The notes beneath the pieces are model-generated. The model did no database searches. It was given only the letters and a program-made list of their open reading frames with translations, and was not told the DNA's origin. From contig NZ_LN868937.1 in the NCBI RefSeq assembly GCF_001244735.1, forward strand, positions 960,402-1,024,401: a DNA stretch of 64,000 bases, in the 5' to 3' direction. Positions 38,424-47,521 of the stretch are shown here, in pieces. This stretch comes from Bacillus andreraoultii (GTDB lineage Bacteria > Bacillota > Bacilli > Bacillales > Caldibacillaceae). The position numbers were made by a program, and so were the translations under genes. Numbering within the stretch: the stretch's first letter is position 1; every line of letters starts with the position of its first letter.

Positions 38424-39350
38424 CTATTCTATTTGGAGCTTTTGAATTTGGCCCAACACGTTCCAAAAGAACTTCTGATATACAAAACTTGATGATAGTT
38501 TAAAGTAAATTGATCTGCCCGATTTCACTATTCTACTGGTTACTTTGATTATCCTAGTACGTATGGTGTCAATTTGCATCGTCTTTTTCCCTTCCGGAAA
38601 GCAGAGGGCAGAGGGTTCGTAACCAATTGGTTAAGTTATAAGCTAGGAGAGTCAACATCATCTTAACCTCGTTAACCATGAAAGAATGGCTATTCATTTT
38701 ATCGAAATAAAAACCATTTTTAGCTTCCTTGATGTAGTTCTCCATCGTTCCTCTTTTTTGATAGGCACGGACGATATCATGAGGAGAAGCCAATTCGAAA
38801 CTTGTGACAAAAAAGGAATGGGTAAAGAACAATTCACCTGCAGGTCGCACGGATTGAATAATAATCTTTCTTGGTTTCGACCATGAATTTGCTTGGTAAA
38901 TGGTTTCTTCAAAATGGCATTCTGTTTTTGAAATGTCTGTAGGTGCGGAAGAAGGATGATATTCTTTCGCTAGACTTTGTAATTGGGCATTTGATTTTAA
39001 ACGAATAATGTAACGGACGGATTCCTGTTCGCATAATTCATACAAGGCTCGTACAGCAAATCCACTGTCTCCTCGTAGGAACAAACTTGTTTCCGGGAAT
39101 GCTTCGTTATAATGTTCAATCAAAGGCTGTATAAATTCAACCACGCCGTTTGAAGTATAGACATTACCAGGGCGAAGTTTGGCCTTCAAAAAGTCACCCG
39201 AGCACCATCAAAGGCAACGAAAGGATGAAAGCCCATTGTTCCATAGTGCTAAAAAGAAATTCACCTGTATCGGAGGAGAGAGAGCCTCCATCATTTGACA
39301 ATTTAATTTTGGGATTGAAATTAAGCGTTTTTTTCGTTAAAGTAACCATA
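38424..39350 (-). pseudogene. IS1380-family transposase, deleted and frameshifted
   Basis: The gene starts MVTLTKKTLNFNPKIKLSND and LSSDTGEFLF, then jumps directly to HYGTMGFHPFVAFDGA, so about 125 codons (including the first catalytic region) are missing. A one-base loss follows just before FLKAKLRPGNVYTSNG. A long intact stretch (LFLRGDSGFAVRALYELCEQ, TMENYIKEAKNGF) runs to REKDDAN, where another frame change leads to TIRTRIIKVTSRIVKSG and a stop at 38424. It is non-functional; IS1380 is the family by resemblance. Confidence 0.88.
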
Positions 39351-39439
39351 TAAAGAATCCTTTCTGTGAGGTTTTTGGTGGTACTTTAACTGTAACAGAA
39401 ATGGATTCTTTTTTGCATTTATTTAGTACAGAATCAAAT

Positions 39440-39662
39440 TGGCAAGAAGCCTAGATTACATGGATTTAAGGTCAATTCTTAAATTACTATGAATAAATCA
39501 GGTGAAAATATAACGACTCAAGAAATTATAAGGTTTTTAAAATATTATTTGCAATTACACGACAATAATATCTTTAATGATTGGTTAGTATTAGATTAAA
39601 TGTATATTACTCAAACTATAAAAAGTTAGTATAACCATAGTGGTTCTAAGTTCTGTATATAG
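39440..39662 (+). other. Coding debris, unrecognised
   Basis: A short open stretch from ATG 39489 (MNKSGENITTQEIIRFLKYY ... NDWLVLD, 36 codons) looks like a gene end rather than a whole gene; no family recognised. Confidence 0.3.
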
Positions 39663-39708
39663 CAAAAAAGTGCAGAGCTTTGCAGGGTAAAAATGCAAAG
39701 TACTGCAC
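39663..39708 (-). terminator. Orphan terminator
   Basis: GTGCAGAGCTTTGCA / TGCAAAGTACTGCAC (39670-39684, 39694-39708; two mismatches) followed on the minus strand by TTTTTT. No intact minus-strand gene ends here, so it probably outlived its gene. Confidence 0.65.
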
Positions 39709-39717
39709 AAATTTTGT

Positions 39718-39890
39718 GCTAAAAATAAAAAAAGACTTGCTAGCTAGTCATCCCGAATCCCCACTACTTAAATTATTATATCGAAAAGTTAAGAAACGAA
39801 AAGGGTCTATCAATTTTGAAATAGAAAGAACAATGATTATTTATTGAAGGAAAGCAAAGGAGTATGTCGATGAAGATTAGCTTCCAATAG
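39718..39890 (+). pseudogene. C-terminal fragment of an unrecognised protein
   Basis: A coherent plus-strand reading (KIKKDLLASHPESPLLKLLY, RKVKKRKGSINFEIERTMII) meets TGA at about 39847 and continues RKAKEYVDED before TAG. No start is visible. It may be chance, but composition and charge pattern look protein-like. Confidence 0.35.
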
Positions 39891-40063
39891 GAAATTGGGG
39901 TATTTACCATTTAGTAAATATGGAACCAGATTATTATTTCAGATTACATTCCGGATTAAAATGAAAAAGGCGAGATTAAATAATGTGCTCGTTTACAGAA
40001 TTAAAGATTTTAGACTTTTATCGGCAAAGTCTCTATTTTTGTTAATCGTTATTTCCTATTGTA

Positions 40064-40280
40064 TTAATCATTATATAATAACAGGAAGTAGTTTTGTGAA
40101 TTTTCAACCATTCTCTTATTGTTAATATTTTTCAGGAACAAAACAACTGTTGTAACAATCCACAACAAGAAATAAAACAAAGCAAAAACTCTATTCAACT
40201 GATAAAAATCAAAATTATTCACAAGTAAAGTAATAAAAAATACTGCAAAAAATAAAATGAATAACTAAACTCTTTTTCAT
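40064..40280 (-). pseudogene. Small two-helix membrane protein, one frameshift
   Basis: GGAGAGGA precedes ATG at 40280 (MKKSLV). One base out of frame the reading continues LFILFFAVFFITLLVNNFDF and NRVFALFYFLLWIVTTVVLF, ending ...FLLLYND stop at 40064. Two hydrophobic helices separated by a polar turn are evident, about 70 residues if the shift is repaired. The break lies in a T-rich run, so a sequencing error is possible. Family not recognised. Confidence 0.5.
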
Positions 40281-40394
40281 TATTTTCCTCTCCTACACTT
40301 ACTATTTTTACTATAATAAAAATGAAAGCTAGGACATTTATATTATAAAACGAACAATAGTTAACCAATTTTCCTTCGCTTTAAAATATCACTC

Positions 40395-40582
40395 TTAACA
40401 ATTAATATGAATCCAATCATCCTCAAAAAATCCAACTGGTTGATCGCTATTTATGAACTCTAATGAATTCATAATGTAACCATCTTCTCCAAGCTTTTTT
40501 CGACTATCTATATATGTTTCTCTATTGGAAATTAAGTGATAGAAAAAACTTTATTATCGCCAATCACACCCCCATCGTACAT
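40395..40582 (-). pseudogene. Broken small gene, unrecognised
   Basis: ATG at 40582 opens MYDGGVIGDNKVFSIT, then after a one-base shift SNRETYIDSRKKLGEDGYIM and NSDQPVGFFEDDWIHINC, stop at 40395. Roughly 62 codons in all, acidic. No ribosome-binding site or upstream continuation was found. Together with its neighbours it marks 38.4-40.6 kb as decaying accessory DNA. Confidence 0.45.
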
Positions 40583-40860
40583 TCATTTTCATCTTAATAA
40601 TAGCATAATAATTAGAAGATTATAAATAAAATCACTAAATTAGTTTATTTTTTTAAAAATAATTATCAAATACATTTTAACTTTCCTGAGAAAATAAAAG
40701 TCCAAATAAAAAGTTCGCAAAAAGTATAAAAGTAAATTGTCAATCACGATAGAAAACAGATAAAATAGATAAGTGTATTTTGTTTTGGAAATCTGTCATA
40801 ATGATGAACAGATAGTTTTTTTAGTATGATGTAACAGTAAATGTGTTAGGTAGGGATTTT

Positions 40861-42468
40861 ATGGGATCTAAATTTATGCGGGGAACGTTTGTTTTAACCC
40901 TTGGTACATACATTTCTAAAATTCTAGGATTAATTTACGTTATCCCTTTTTTCGCTTTAGTCGGTCAAAGAGGATTTGCACTTTACAATTACGGCTATGT
41001 ACCTTACACAATCTTTATTAGTATAGCAACAGCTGGTATTCCACTTGCCGTATCTAAGTTTGTTTCAAAATATAATGCACTCGAAGAATATGGTGTTGGA
41101 AGAAGACTATTTAAATCAGGGCTTGTTTTAATGTTAATGACTGGTTTTGCATCATTCATTATTCTTTATTTATTAGCACCGATGCTTGCCGATATTGTTA
41201 TAGCGGATAAAGAACAAGTAATAAAACCTGAAGAAGTCGTTATGGTTATAAGAGCTGTTAGCTTTGCATTAATTGTTGTTCCGTTTATGAGTTTAATTCG
41301 TGGATTTTTCCAAGGTCATCAATCCATGGGCCCGTCCGCTGTATCTCAAGTAGTTGAGCAAATTGTCCGCATTGCTTTTCTTTTGATTGGTGTCTATCTT
41401 ATTTTAAATGTATTTGATGGGTCGACTGTTCATGCAGTACAAGTAGCAACCTTTGCTGCATTTGTTGGTGCAATTGGCGGCTTACTCGTTTTAATTTGGT
41501 ATTGGTATAAACGAAAGCCATATTTAGATGAGTTGTTGTTAAAGGATAAGGGAACGGTTCAGATTTCTTTGCCACAAATTTATAAAGAAATCTTTATCTC
41601 TGCTATTCCATTTATCGTCGTTGCCATCTCAAATTCTTTATTCCAATTTGTTGACCAGTTAACACATAATGGTGCAATGGCGACAATTGGCTTAGCAAAA
41701 GTGGCTGATGACCATTTATCAGCATTAAACGCCAATGCACATAAAATTGTCATTATACCAGTTTCATTAGCAACGGCTTTTTCAGTTTCTTTAGTACCAT
41801 CGATTACAGCTGCGTTTGTCAATCGTGATGAAAAATTAATGAAATCTCAATTGAACCAAACTTTTCAAGTGTTATTATATTTAACGTTACCGGCAGCAAT
41901 CGGGATTTCAATTTTGGCAGAGCCTTTTTATACATTTTTCTATAAGCCATATGACTTTGGTACAAAAGTGTTAATGCTCTATGCACCTGTTGCCATTTTA
42001 TTTGCCTTGTTTTCGGTGACGGCAGCTATTTTACAAGGGTTAAATCAACAGAAATTTACTGTGTTTAGCTTACTTCTAGGGTTGTTATTTAAACTTATAC
42101 TGAATGTTCCTTTTATAAAAGCATTTGGAACAGTAGGGGCGATATATACGACGGTGATCGGGTATGTCATTACGATTACAATTAACTTAATTGTAATTAA
42201 GTATTATGCGAGTTATAAATACCGACTTGTATTGAGGCGAGGAATATTAATTATTATTTTTAATTTAATAATGGGTATCGTCGTGTATTTATTCTATCAG
42301 CTTTTACATTTGTTTATTACTCCAGATACGAAAATGATGTCGTTAATACTCATTTTATTATGTAGTGCACTTGGTGCGTTTGTTTATTTTTATTTAAGTG
42401 TGAAGTCCCGTTTAATTTACTTCCTTTTCCCAGATCAGATGAAAAGTTTGAAAAGAAAAATGGGTTAA
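40861..42468 (+). CDS. murJ: Lipid II flippase MurJ (YtgP)
   Basis: YtgP is the B. subtilis MurJ orthologue, moving lipid II across the membrane for peptidoglycan synthesis. The 535-residue MOP-superfamily protein has about 14 helices, starting GTFVLTLGTYISKILGLIYV, with LIRGFFQGHQSMGPSAVSQV in the central cavity region. Start at ATG 40861 behind GGTAGGGA. It is followed by a terminator. The same chromosome neighbourhood (ytfP, ytgP, ytzE, ytzG) exists in B. subtilis. Confidence 0.93.
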   Translation: MGSKFMRGTFVLTLGTYISKILGLIYVIPFFALVGQRGFALYNYGYVPYTIFISIATAGIPLAVSKFVSKYNALEEYGVGRRLFKSGLVLMLMTGFASFIILYLLAPMLADIVIADKEQVIKPEEVVMVIRAVSFALIVVPFMSLIRGFFQGHQSMGPSAVSQVVEQIVRIAFLLIGVYLILNVFDGSTVHAVQVATFAAFVGAIGGLLVLIWYWYKRKPYLDELLLKDKGTVQISLPQIYKEIFISAIPFIVVAISNSLFQFVDQLTHNGAMATIGLAKVADDHLSALNANAHKIVIIPVSLATAFSVSLVPSITAAFVNRDEKLMKSQLNQTFQVLLYLTLPAAIGISILAEPFYTFFYKPYDFGTKVLMLYAPVAILFALFSVTAAILQGLNQQKFTVFSLLLGLLFKLILNVPFIKAFGTVGAIYTTVIGYVITITINLIVIKYYASYKYRLVLRRGILIIIFNLIMGIVVYLFYQLLHLFITPDTKMMSLILILLCSALGAFVYFYLSVKSRLIYFLFPDQMKSLKRKMG

Positions 42469-42470
42469 GA

Positions 42471-42535
42471 AAAGGGTCCCATGTGTTGTTACAGGAACAA
42501 AAATTTATTCTGTAATTATGCAAGGGACCTTTTTA
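42471..42535 (+). terminator. Terminator of murJ
   Basis: AAAGGGTCCC (42471-42480) pairs with GGGACCTTTTT (42524-42534) across a long loop. Confidence 0.6.
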
Positions 42536-42553
42536 CAGCTTTTATAAAAATGG

Positions 42554-42799
42554 TTACATACCTAATCGTCTTTCTACTCGACGGAGACGGTTATCTAACC
42601 GATTAACTTCTCGTTCTAACCGGTTAACTTCACGTTCTAAACGATCGATTCTATTCGATTGCCCTGCTCCTGGAAACCCTGGAAAATATTGCCCTGCATG
42701 GCCAGGACTTTGAAATTGCCCTGTGTGCCCGGGACTTTGAAATTGTCCTTGCCCATGCATGTGACCAGGAAATTGTTGTTGACGATAATAATCTAACAT
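42554..42799 (-). CDS. Repeat-rich small protein with C-terminal coiled coil, possibly spore coat
   Basis: The 81-residue product has two clear halves. Residues 1-48 are rich in Gly, Gln, Pro, His and Phe with repeated GQFQSPGH units (GQFQSPGHTGQFQSPGHAGQ) and FPGFPGAGQ. Residues 49-80 form a heptad coiled coil built on LEREVNRL twice, then LDNRLRRVERRLG. There is no signal peptide. AAGGAGGGG precedes the ATG. Composition resembles small spore coat or crust proteins of Bacillus, but I recognise no named family, so that role is inference. Confidence 0.8.
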   Translation of the reverse strand: MLDYYRQQQFPGHMHGQGQFQSPGHTGQFQSPGHAGQYFPGFPGAGQSNRIDRLEREVNRLEREVNRLDNRLRRVERRLGM

Positions 42800-42969
42800 G
42801 ACATACCCCTCCTTAATCTTTCAGTAAACATTGTATGTGTGTTTGACTAAAAGGGTATGATTGAAATGCCTAATTCGATCAGTGAAATGATAATAAACTG
42901 GAACGAATGTTTAACATGATCTCATTCAAGGAAAGTATGAACAATTTATTTATAAGTGGAGGTTATTCT

Positions 42970-43716
42970 GTGCGTATAGATAAAATTTTAGCGAATATTG
43001 GGTACGGAAGTCGTAAAGAAGTAAAGAAATTATTGAAAGACCGGGTCGTTGAGGTAAATGGTGAAACGATAACGGATGCGAAAATACATGTCAATCCTGA
43101 AAAAGACGAAATAACGGTTTATGGAGAAAAGATTGAATATAAAGAGTATATTTATTTAATGATGAATAAACCAGCTGGAGTTATTTCGGCGACAGAAGAT
43201 TTGCGTGAAGAGACTGTACTTGATCTGTTAGAGCTAGAGGATGCGGTTTATCAACCATTTCCAGTTGGTCGTCTTGATAAAGATACAGTAGGTTTACTTC
43301 TTCTAACCAATGATGGGGCACTTGCACATCGGTTATTATCACCAAAAAAGCATGTGCCAAAAACATATTATGCGCTTATTGACGGAACAGTTACTGAGGA
43401 GGACAAGTCGGCTTTTCAAGAAGGTGTAACTCTTGATGATGGTTATAAAACAAAACCTGCTTACCTTACAATATTGCGTAGTGGTGAAATCCGCTCTGAG
43501 ATTGAATTAACGATTACGGAAGGGAAATTTCATCAAGTGAAACGAATGTTTGAAGCGGTTGGAAAAAAGGTTGTTTATTTAAAACGAATATCAATGGGGC
43601 CAATTGAGCTTGATAATCGTTTGGAAGAAGGGGAGTATCGCGAATTAACTGATAAGGAAGTATCAATGTTAAAAGAGGGAGGAGGAGATTTTCCAGCAAG
43701 CAAAGGTGTTGAGTAA
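42970..43716 (+). CDS. ytzG: RsuA-family pseudouridine synthase YtzG
   Basis: Isomerises a specific uridine in ribosomal RNA; the target site is not known from sequence. GTG start at 42970 with GGAGG upstream gives 248 residues: an S4 RNA-binding domain (RIDKILANIGYGSRKEVKKL) and the synthase domain with catalytic Asp in PVGRLDKDTVGLLLLT. KTYYALIDG and EGKFHQVKRMF complete the RsuA/RluB signature. The upstream in-frame extension of 21 codons is unlikely. Confidence 0.92.
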   Translation: MRIDKILANIGYGSRKEVKKLLKDRVVEVNGETITDAKIHVNPEKDEITVYGEKIEYKEYIYLMMNKPAGVISATEDLREETVLDLLELEDAVYQPFPVGRLDKDTVGLLLLTNDGALAHRLLSPKKHVPKTYYALIDGTVTEEDKSAFQEGVTLDDGYKTKPAYLTILRSGEIRSEIELTITEGKFHQVKRMFEAVGKKVVYLKRISMGPIELDNRLEEGEYRELTDKEVSMLKEGGGDFPASKGVE

Positions 43717-43739
43717 TATTTAAACAATATAAGTAGCTA

Positions 43740-43770
43740 AAAAAATCGCCAATTCTTCAGGCGATTTTTC
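43740..43770 (+). terminator. Terminator between ytzG and ytzE
   Basis: AAAAATCGCC / GGCGATTTTT stem, usable by both convergent genes. Confidence 0.9.
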
Positions 43771-43781
43771 AATATATATCT

Positions 43782-44003
43782 CTAAGATGAAATTTTTACT
43801 TTTTTCTTCGTCGTTGTCCATTTGCCTCGGCTAGGGCTCATTACTAAACCATTATATGCCAAAACATTTAAATCTCTTTGGATTGTCCGAGGAGTTGTGC
43901 CAAACTCGTCTACCAATTGTTGCGTCGATACAGTACCATTTTCATAGATGAACATGTAAACGGACTTGATACGAGTTAGCATCCGGTCAGTAGAGTTTTC
44001 CAA
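43782..44003 (-). CDS. ytzE: DeoR-type HTH protein YtzE
   Basis: A 73-residue stand-alone DNA-binding domain: RIKSVYMFIYENGTVSTQQL then the recognition helix TPRTIQRDLNVLAYNGLV and a basic tail KWTTTKKKVKI. Full DeoR repressors have a sugar-phosphate domain that is absent here, as in B. subtilis YtzE. It starts with TTG at 44003 preceded by AGGGGTG. Confidence 0.88.
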   Translation of the reverse strand: MENSTDRMLTRIKSVYMFIYENGTVSTQQLVDEFGTTPRTIQRDLNVLAYNGLVMSPSRGKWTTTKKKVKISS

Positions 44004-44407
44004 AAAACCACACCCCTATTATTCATTTTAGTTGGCTTCCTTCCTTGCAAACGACAACGGGGAATATTCCCTGTTACGTAAGATAATAACTTCATTATCT
44101 TTCTTGTAAATGTAATATAAATATTATAACGAATTATCTCAAAAATTACTAGTTTTTTTATATTAGCCATTTGGTTGTTTCTTTGAACAATTTGTGAAGT
44201 TATTGTAAATAAATATTGTCATATATAATGCAACATGAAAACTTTGAAAATTATTGTTATATTTATTGGAAATATTTTTTCTAAACTTTATAGAACGATA
44301 ATATAACCTCCCCTTTTTTGCCATTATATGAAAAATGTAATAAAATATTCAAAGAAATTTAAAATGAATAATTTGAAAGTTAATTAGAAATGAAGGGGTG
44401 GGAGTAA
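44004..44407. other. 404-bp intergenic region, no gene
   Basis: A/T-rich leader region between divergent ytzE and dat. It holds an inverted repeat AGATAAT...ATTATCT (about 44080-44099) and a palindrome GGGGAATATTCCC, but no clear promoter or known motif. Confidence 0.5.
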
Positions 44408-45265
44408 ATGGGGAAAGTTATTTTTAATGAAGAAATTATTCAACAAGAAGATGTTAAAATTAATATGGAGGATCGTGGTTTTCAGTTCGGTGATGGTGTC
44501 TATGAAGTGATTCGTATTTATAACGGAAAGCCGTTTGCCCTTTTGGAACACATTGACCGATTATTTACAAGTGCAGAAAAAATATTTATGGAAGTTTCAA
44601 CATCAAAAAGTAAACTAATTGAATTAATTAGCGATTTACTTGCTTTAGAAAATGTAAATACTTGTAATTTATATATTCAAGTGACAAGAGGTGTTGCGCC
44701 AAGAAATCATGTAATTCCAGAAAATGCGTCCACAACATTAATTGGTTATATTATGGAGGGAGCTCGTCCGATTACGTTAATGCAGTCGGGTGCTGAAGCT
44801 GTTACAAGTGAAGATTTACGTTGGCAATTATGTGACATTAAGTCAATTAGTCTTCTTGGAAATGTGCTTGCAAAGAAAAAGGCAACAGATGCGAACTGTT
44901 TAGAAGCGATATTACACCGAAACAATGTCGTTACAGAAGGAAGCTCAACGAATGTTTGGATTGTAGCGGGTGATAAAATATTCACACATCCGGCAAATCA
45001 TTATATTTTAAATGGAATTACAAGACAAAAGTTAATATCTACCATTCACAATCATACGTTTTCTTTTGAGGAGCATCCGTTTACAATTGAACAACTACTA
45101 GAAGCGGATGAAGTGTTTATTACAAGTACGACACTTGAAATTGTACCAATCATAGCTATTGATCAAAAAAAGATTAATGATGGAGCACCTGGGAATATAA
45201 CACGTAGTCTGCAAAAGTTATTTGAAAAGGAAATTGAAAAAGAATGTGGACCTCTTAAATCGTAA
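44408..45265 (+). CDS. dat: D-amino acid transaminase
   Basis: PLP class-IV aminotransferase making D-glutamate from D-alanine for cell wall or poly-glutamate. 285 residues; NMEDRGFQFGDGVYEVIR at the start, the PLP Lys in SISLLGNVLAKKKA (about 145), and EGSSTNVWIV plus FITSTTLEIVPI at the phosphate and substrate site match Bacillus D-aminotransferase. GGGGTGGGAG precedes the ATG. No hairpin separates it from thpR 61 bp downstream, so they may share a transcript. Confidence 0.94.
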   Translation: MGKVIFNEEIIQQEDVKINMEDRGFQFGDGVYEVIRIYNGKPFALLEHIDRLFTSAEKIFMEVSTSKSKLIELISDLLALENVNTCNLYIQVTRGVAPRNHVIPENASTTLIGYIMEGARPITLMQSGAEAVTSEDLRWQLCDIKSISLLGNVLAKKKATDANCLEAILHRNNVVTEGSSTNVWIVAGDKIFTHPANHYILNGITRQKLISTIHNHTFSFEEHPFTIEQLLEADEVFITSTTLEIVPIIAIDQKKINDGAPGNITRSLQKLFEKEIEKECGPLKS

Positions 45266-45326
45266 TAGATTACACGCCCACTTTTTGTATACAATATAGA
45301 TAATATGAAAATTTGGGAGTGTAAAC

Positions 45327-45887
45327 ATGGAAGGGAAACATCATTATTTTTTCGCAGTAAAACTACCTAGTCGGGTGAAAGAAGCGATACATCAATGGGT
45401 AATTAAGAATAAACAGCAGTTTCCATTTAAACGTTGGGTCCATCCAGAAGATTATCATATTACCCTTACATTTTTAGGTTTTCAAGAAAAAGATTTGTTA
45501 TCCCGCGCGATTGATACCGTTACAGACAGTTTTATAAATATACAGCCATTTCTATTAACATTAAATACATTTGGCACATTTGGTAAAGAGTCCGAGCCGA
45601 GAATTTTTTGGCTCGATGTAGAACATTCTTCAGTCTTAAAAAATATACAAGAAAAGGTGTATAATCAATGTACGAATCTTGGTCTATCTTTAGATAAAAA
45701 GCCATTTCGACCGCATATTACAATTGCCAGAAAGTGGAACTCAAGCGAACCTTTTCAAAGAAGTTTACTGAATAAATACAATGCAGACGAACCATTTTGC
45801 TTTCAAGTAGATGAGGTTGTATTATATGAGACACATGTAGATGAAACGCCAAAATACAAAGTCGTCCATACATTTAAGCTACAATAA
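45327..45887 (+). CDS. thpR: RNA 2',3'-cyclic phosphodiesterase (YtlP)
   Basis: A 2H-phosphoesterase opening 2',3'-cyclic phosphate on RNA; earlier called 2'-5' RNA ligase. Both catalytic H-x-T-x motifs are present: HITLTFLG (about 45) and HITIARKW (about 130). 186 residues, normal. The name YtlP and position beside ytlQ and ytmP agree with B. subtilis. Confidence 0.92.
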   Translation: MEGKHHYFFAVKLPSRVKEAIHQWVIKNKQQFPFKRWVHPEDYHITLTFLGFQEKDLLSRAIDTVTDSFINIQPFLLTLNTFGTFGKESEPRIFWLDVEHSSVLKNIQEKVYNQCTNLGLSLDKKPFRPHITIARKWNSSEPFQRSLLNKYNADEPFCFQVDEVVLYETHVDETPKYKVVHTFKLQ

Positions 45888-45896
45888 AGTTATTGT

Positions 45897-45902
45897 AAAG
45901 AA
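45897..45902. repeat. Left copy of 6-bp flanking repeat AAAGAA
   Basis: Repeated at 46223-46228 on the other side of the 320-bp element; a candidate target-site duplication, though low in complexity. Confidence 0.5.
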
Positions 45903-46222
45903 AGGCTGTTTTCTCAATAGTTGTTGCTTTTTAGAAGAAAAAATGAATTGTGGTTAATCTTGGCGGCGACTCCGTGATCATGCTAATCGCATTTCATTCG
46001 AGGGCTGTTTCGCTTACGTAGCATTTCTTCTTTTCTTGGAAGCGTCCGTCGGAAAAGTCGGATTTGTGCAATGCTGCACCTGTGTCTACTAGTAATTCAG
46101 TAAGGCATGATTTCGAGTAGTAAGAGCCGGGGGAGTATATTCGGGGAAGTAGTACCTTATGGCCGTTCCTTAAGGTGCGCTTCCGCCTTAGTGAAAAACA
46201 ACAAAGGATACGAAAACAGCCT
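45903..46222. mobile_element. MITE-like element, 320 bp
   Basis: It begins AGGCTGTTTTC and ends with the exact complement GAAAACAGCCT; the inverted similarity goes on imperfectly for about 30 bp (TTGTTGCTTTTT / AAAAACAACAA). The interior has higher G+C than its neighbours, no transposase and several internal dyads (for example ACCTTATGG / CCTTAAGGT). AAAGAA flanks both sides. It lies between thpR and ytlQ, its right end 6 bp before the ytlQ ribosome-binding site. Confidence 0.8.
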
Positions 46223-46248
46223 AAAGAATAAAGGATGGATTGTAAAAA

Positions 46249-47211
46249 ATGGGTCAAATAATAAAAATTCAAGATTACGTATCGCGCTATGAATATGATA
46301 TATATAGATACCTTTCCCGATTTATTAGGCTAAAACGTCTTCAATGGGAACAATTACATCAAGCTTGGGAAGATGGTTCCCTTTACAGGACTGATTTACC
46401 GTTAAACAATGAACCTGAAATAGAAATGTTTGAAACAAAGGAAAACTTATGGAATAAAGTGAAACAACTTTTATCAAGAAATCAAAACGAGTGGGAAGAA
46501 GAGGATGACCCGGTTAAGGAAGAAATATTATATGATGACGATCATTTTAGTATAATGGGCTTTCCCTCTGCTACCTTAACGGCCGTCCCGAAAACCGTTG
46601 AAGATTTAAAACATTACTTTTTAGAAGAAATTTTTAAAGTACAATTACTTTGGGCGAGTTCAACGATAAGTGAACAATCAAATGTCGATTATTCATATTA
46701 CCACGATGAACATTTACAGTATTTCTCTCAACGTTTTCCCGATACATATTTAATTCTGTACAATCCCATATTTCAATTAAAGAAAGCATCCGTTGAGAGT
46801 GATATCATTCTTGTAACACCATTAGAATTAATTTGTTTTAAATTTTTAGAAGCGGATGATCAAACAGTATTTGTAGGTTCAGAAGGCCATTTTTGGGAGA
46901 GAAGGCAAACGAGGAGTAGAAAGAAAGTTTTGAATCCACTTATTTCCTTAAATAGGACGGAATCCATTGTAAAAGGAATCATAAAACAATCAGGAATCGA
47001 ATTTCCAATCTCAAAAGTACTAATAAGTCGAAACGGATTTATTGATTTTCCAACAGTACCGTATGGTGTAACGGTTATTGATTCCCGAAATTATCTTGAT
47101 TGGTTTGAAAAAATGCGTTCTTTTAAGGCTCCTTTGAAAAATAGTCAATTAAAGATAGCAAAGGCGATTTTAGAACAATGTAAAACAACTTCTCACTCCC
47201 GTATTTATTAA
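46249..47211 (+). CDS. ytlQ: YtlQ-like protein, possible NERD-type nuclease domain
   Basis: A 320-residue cytosolic protein starting IKIQDYVSRYEYDIYRY, as B. subtilis YtlQ does. The middle (YLILYNPIFQLKKASVESDI and VTPLELICFKFLEADDQTVF) resembles the core of the nuclease-related NERD fold, D-x-n-E pattern included, but catalytic residues are not certain. Function unproven. AAAGGATGG precedes the ATG, only a few bases from the MITE-like element, so its transcription may have been altered by that insertion. Confidence 0.75.
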   Translation: MGQIIKIQDYVSRYEYDIYRYLSRFIRLKRLQWEQLHQAWEDGSLYRTDLPLNNEPEIEMFETKENLWNKVKQLLSRNQNEWEEEDDPVKEEILYDDDHFSIMGFPSATLTAVPKTVEDLKHYFLEEIFKVQLLWASSTISEQSNVDYSYYHDEHLQYFSQRFPDTYLILYNPIFQLKKASVESDIILVTPLELICFKFLEADDQTVFVGSEGHFWERRQTRSRKKVLNPLISLNRTESIVKGIIKQSGIEFPISKVLISRNGFIDFPTVPYGVTVIDSRNYLDWFEKMRSFKAPLKNSQLKIAKAILEQCKTTSHSRIY

Positions 47212-47521
47212 TTCATTGTGGTCATATGATATAAAGAGTCTTCTGAATTTATTTTCCAGCTCTTGTAAGTGAAAAAGAGTGTTTTCTAATTGGTAAAAAA
47301 ATATTACAATAGAATATAGTAAACTGTCATTTTTCACTGGTAAAACAGTAGTAGGTAAATTTAACTTGACGCAATCGCTTTCAAAAAGATACAATCATAA
47401 AGTCACTATCTATAGATCGGAAATGAAATATATTTTAATTGTTTGTTAATTTTCTCCTTAATTTAATTAGCAACTACCTAAAAATATATTGGATTATGCA
47501 TAAACATTGAGGGTGAAAACG
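47212..47521. other. 310-bp intergenic region, no gene
   Basis: A/T-rich; no hairpin terminator for ytlQ and no clear promoter for ytmP were found. Confidence 0.5.

Noticed and set aside
45994-46292. Two opposite reading frames inside the 320-bp element
   Set aside because: Neither has a start signal or family likeness; the element is better explained as non-coding.
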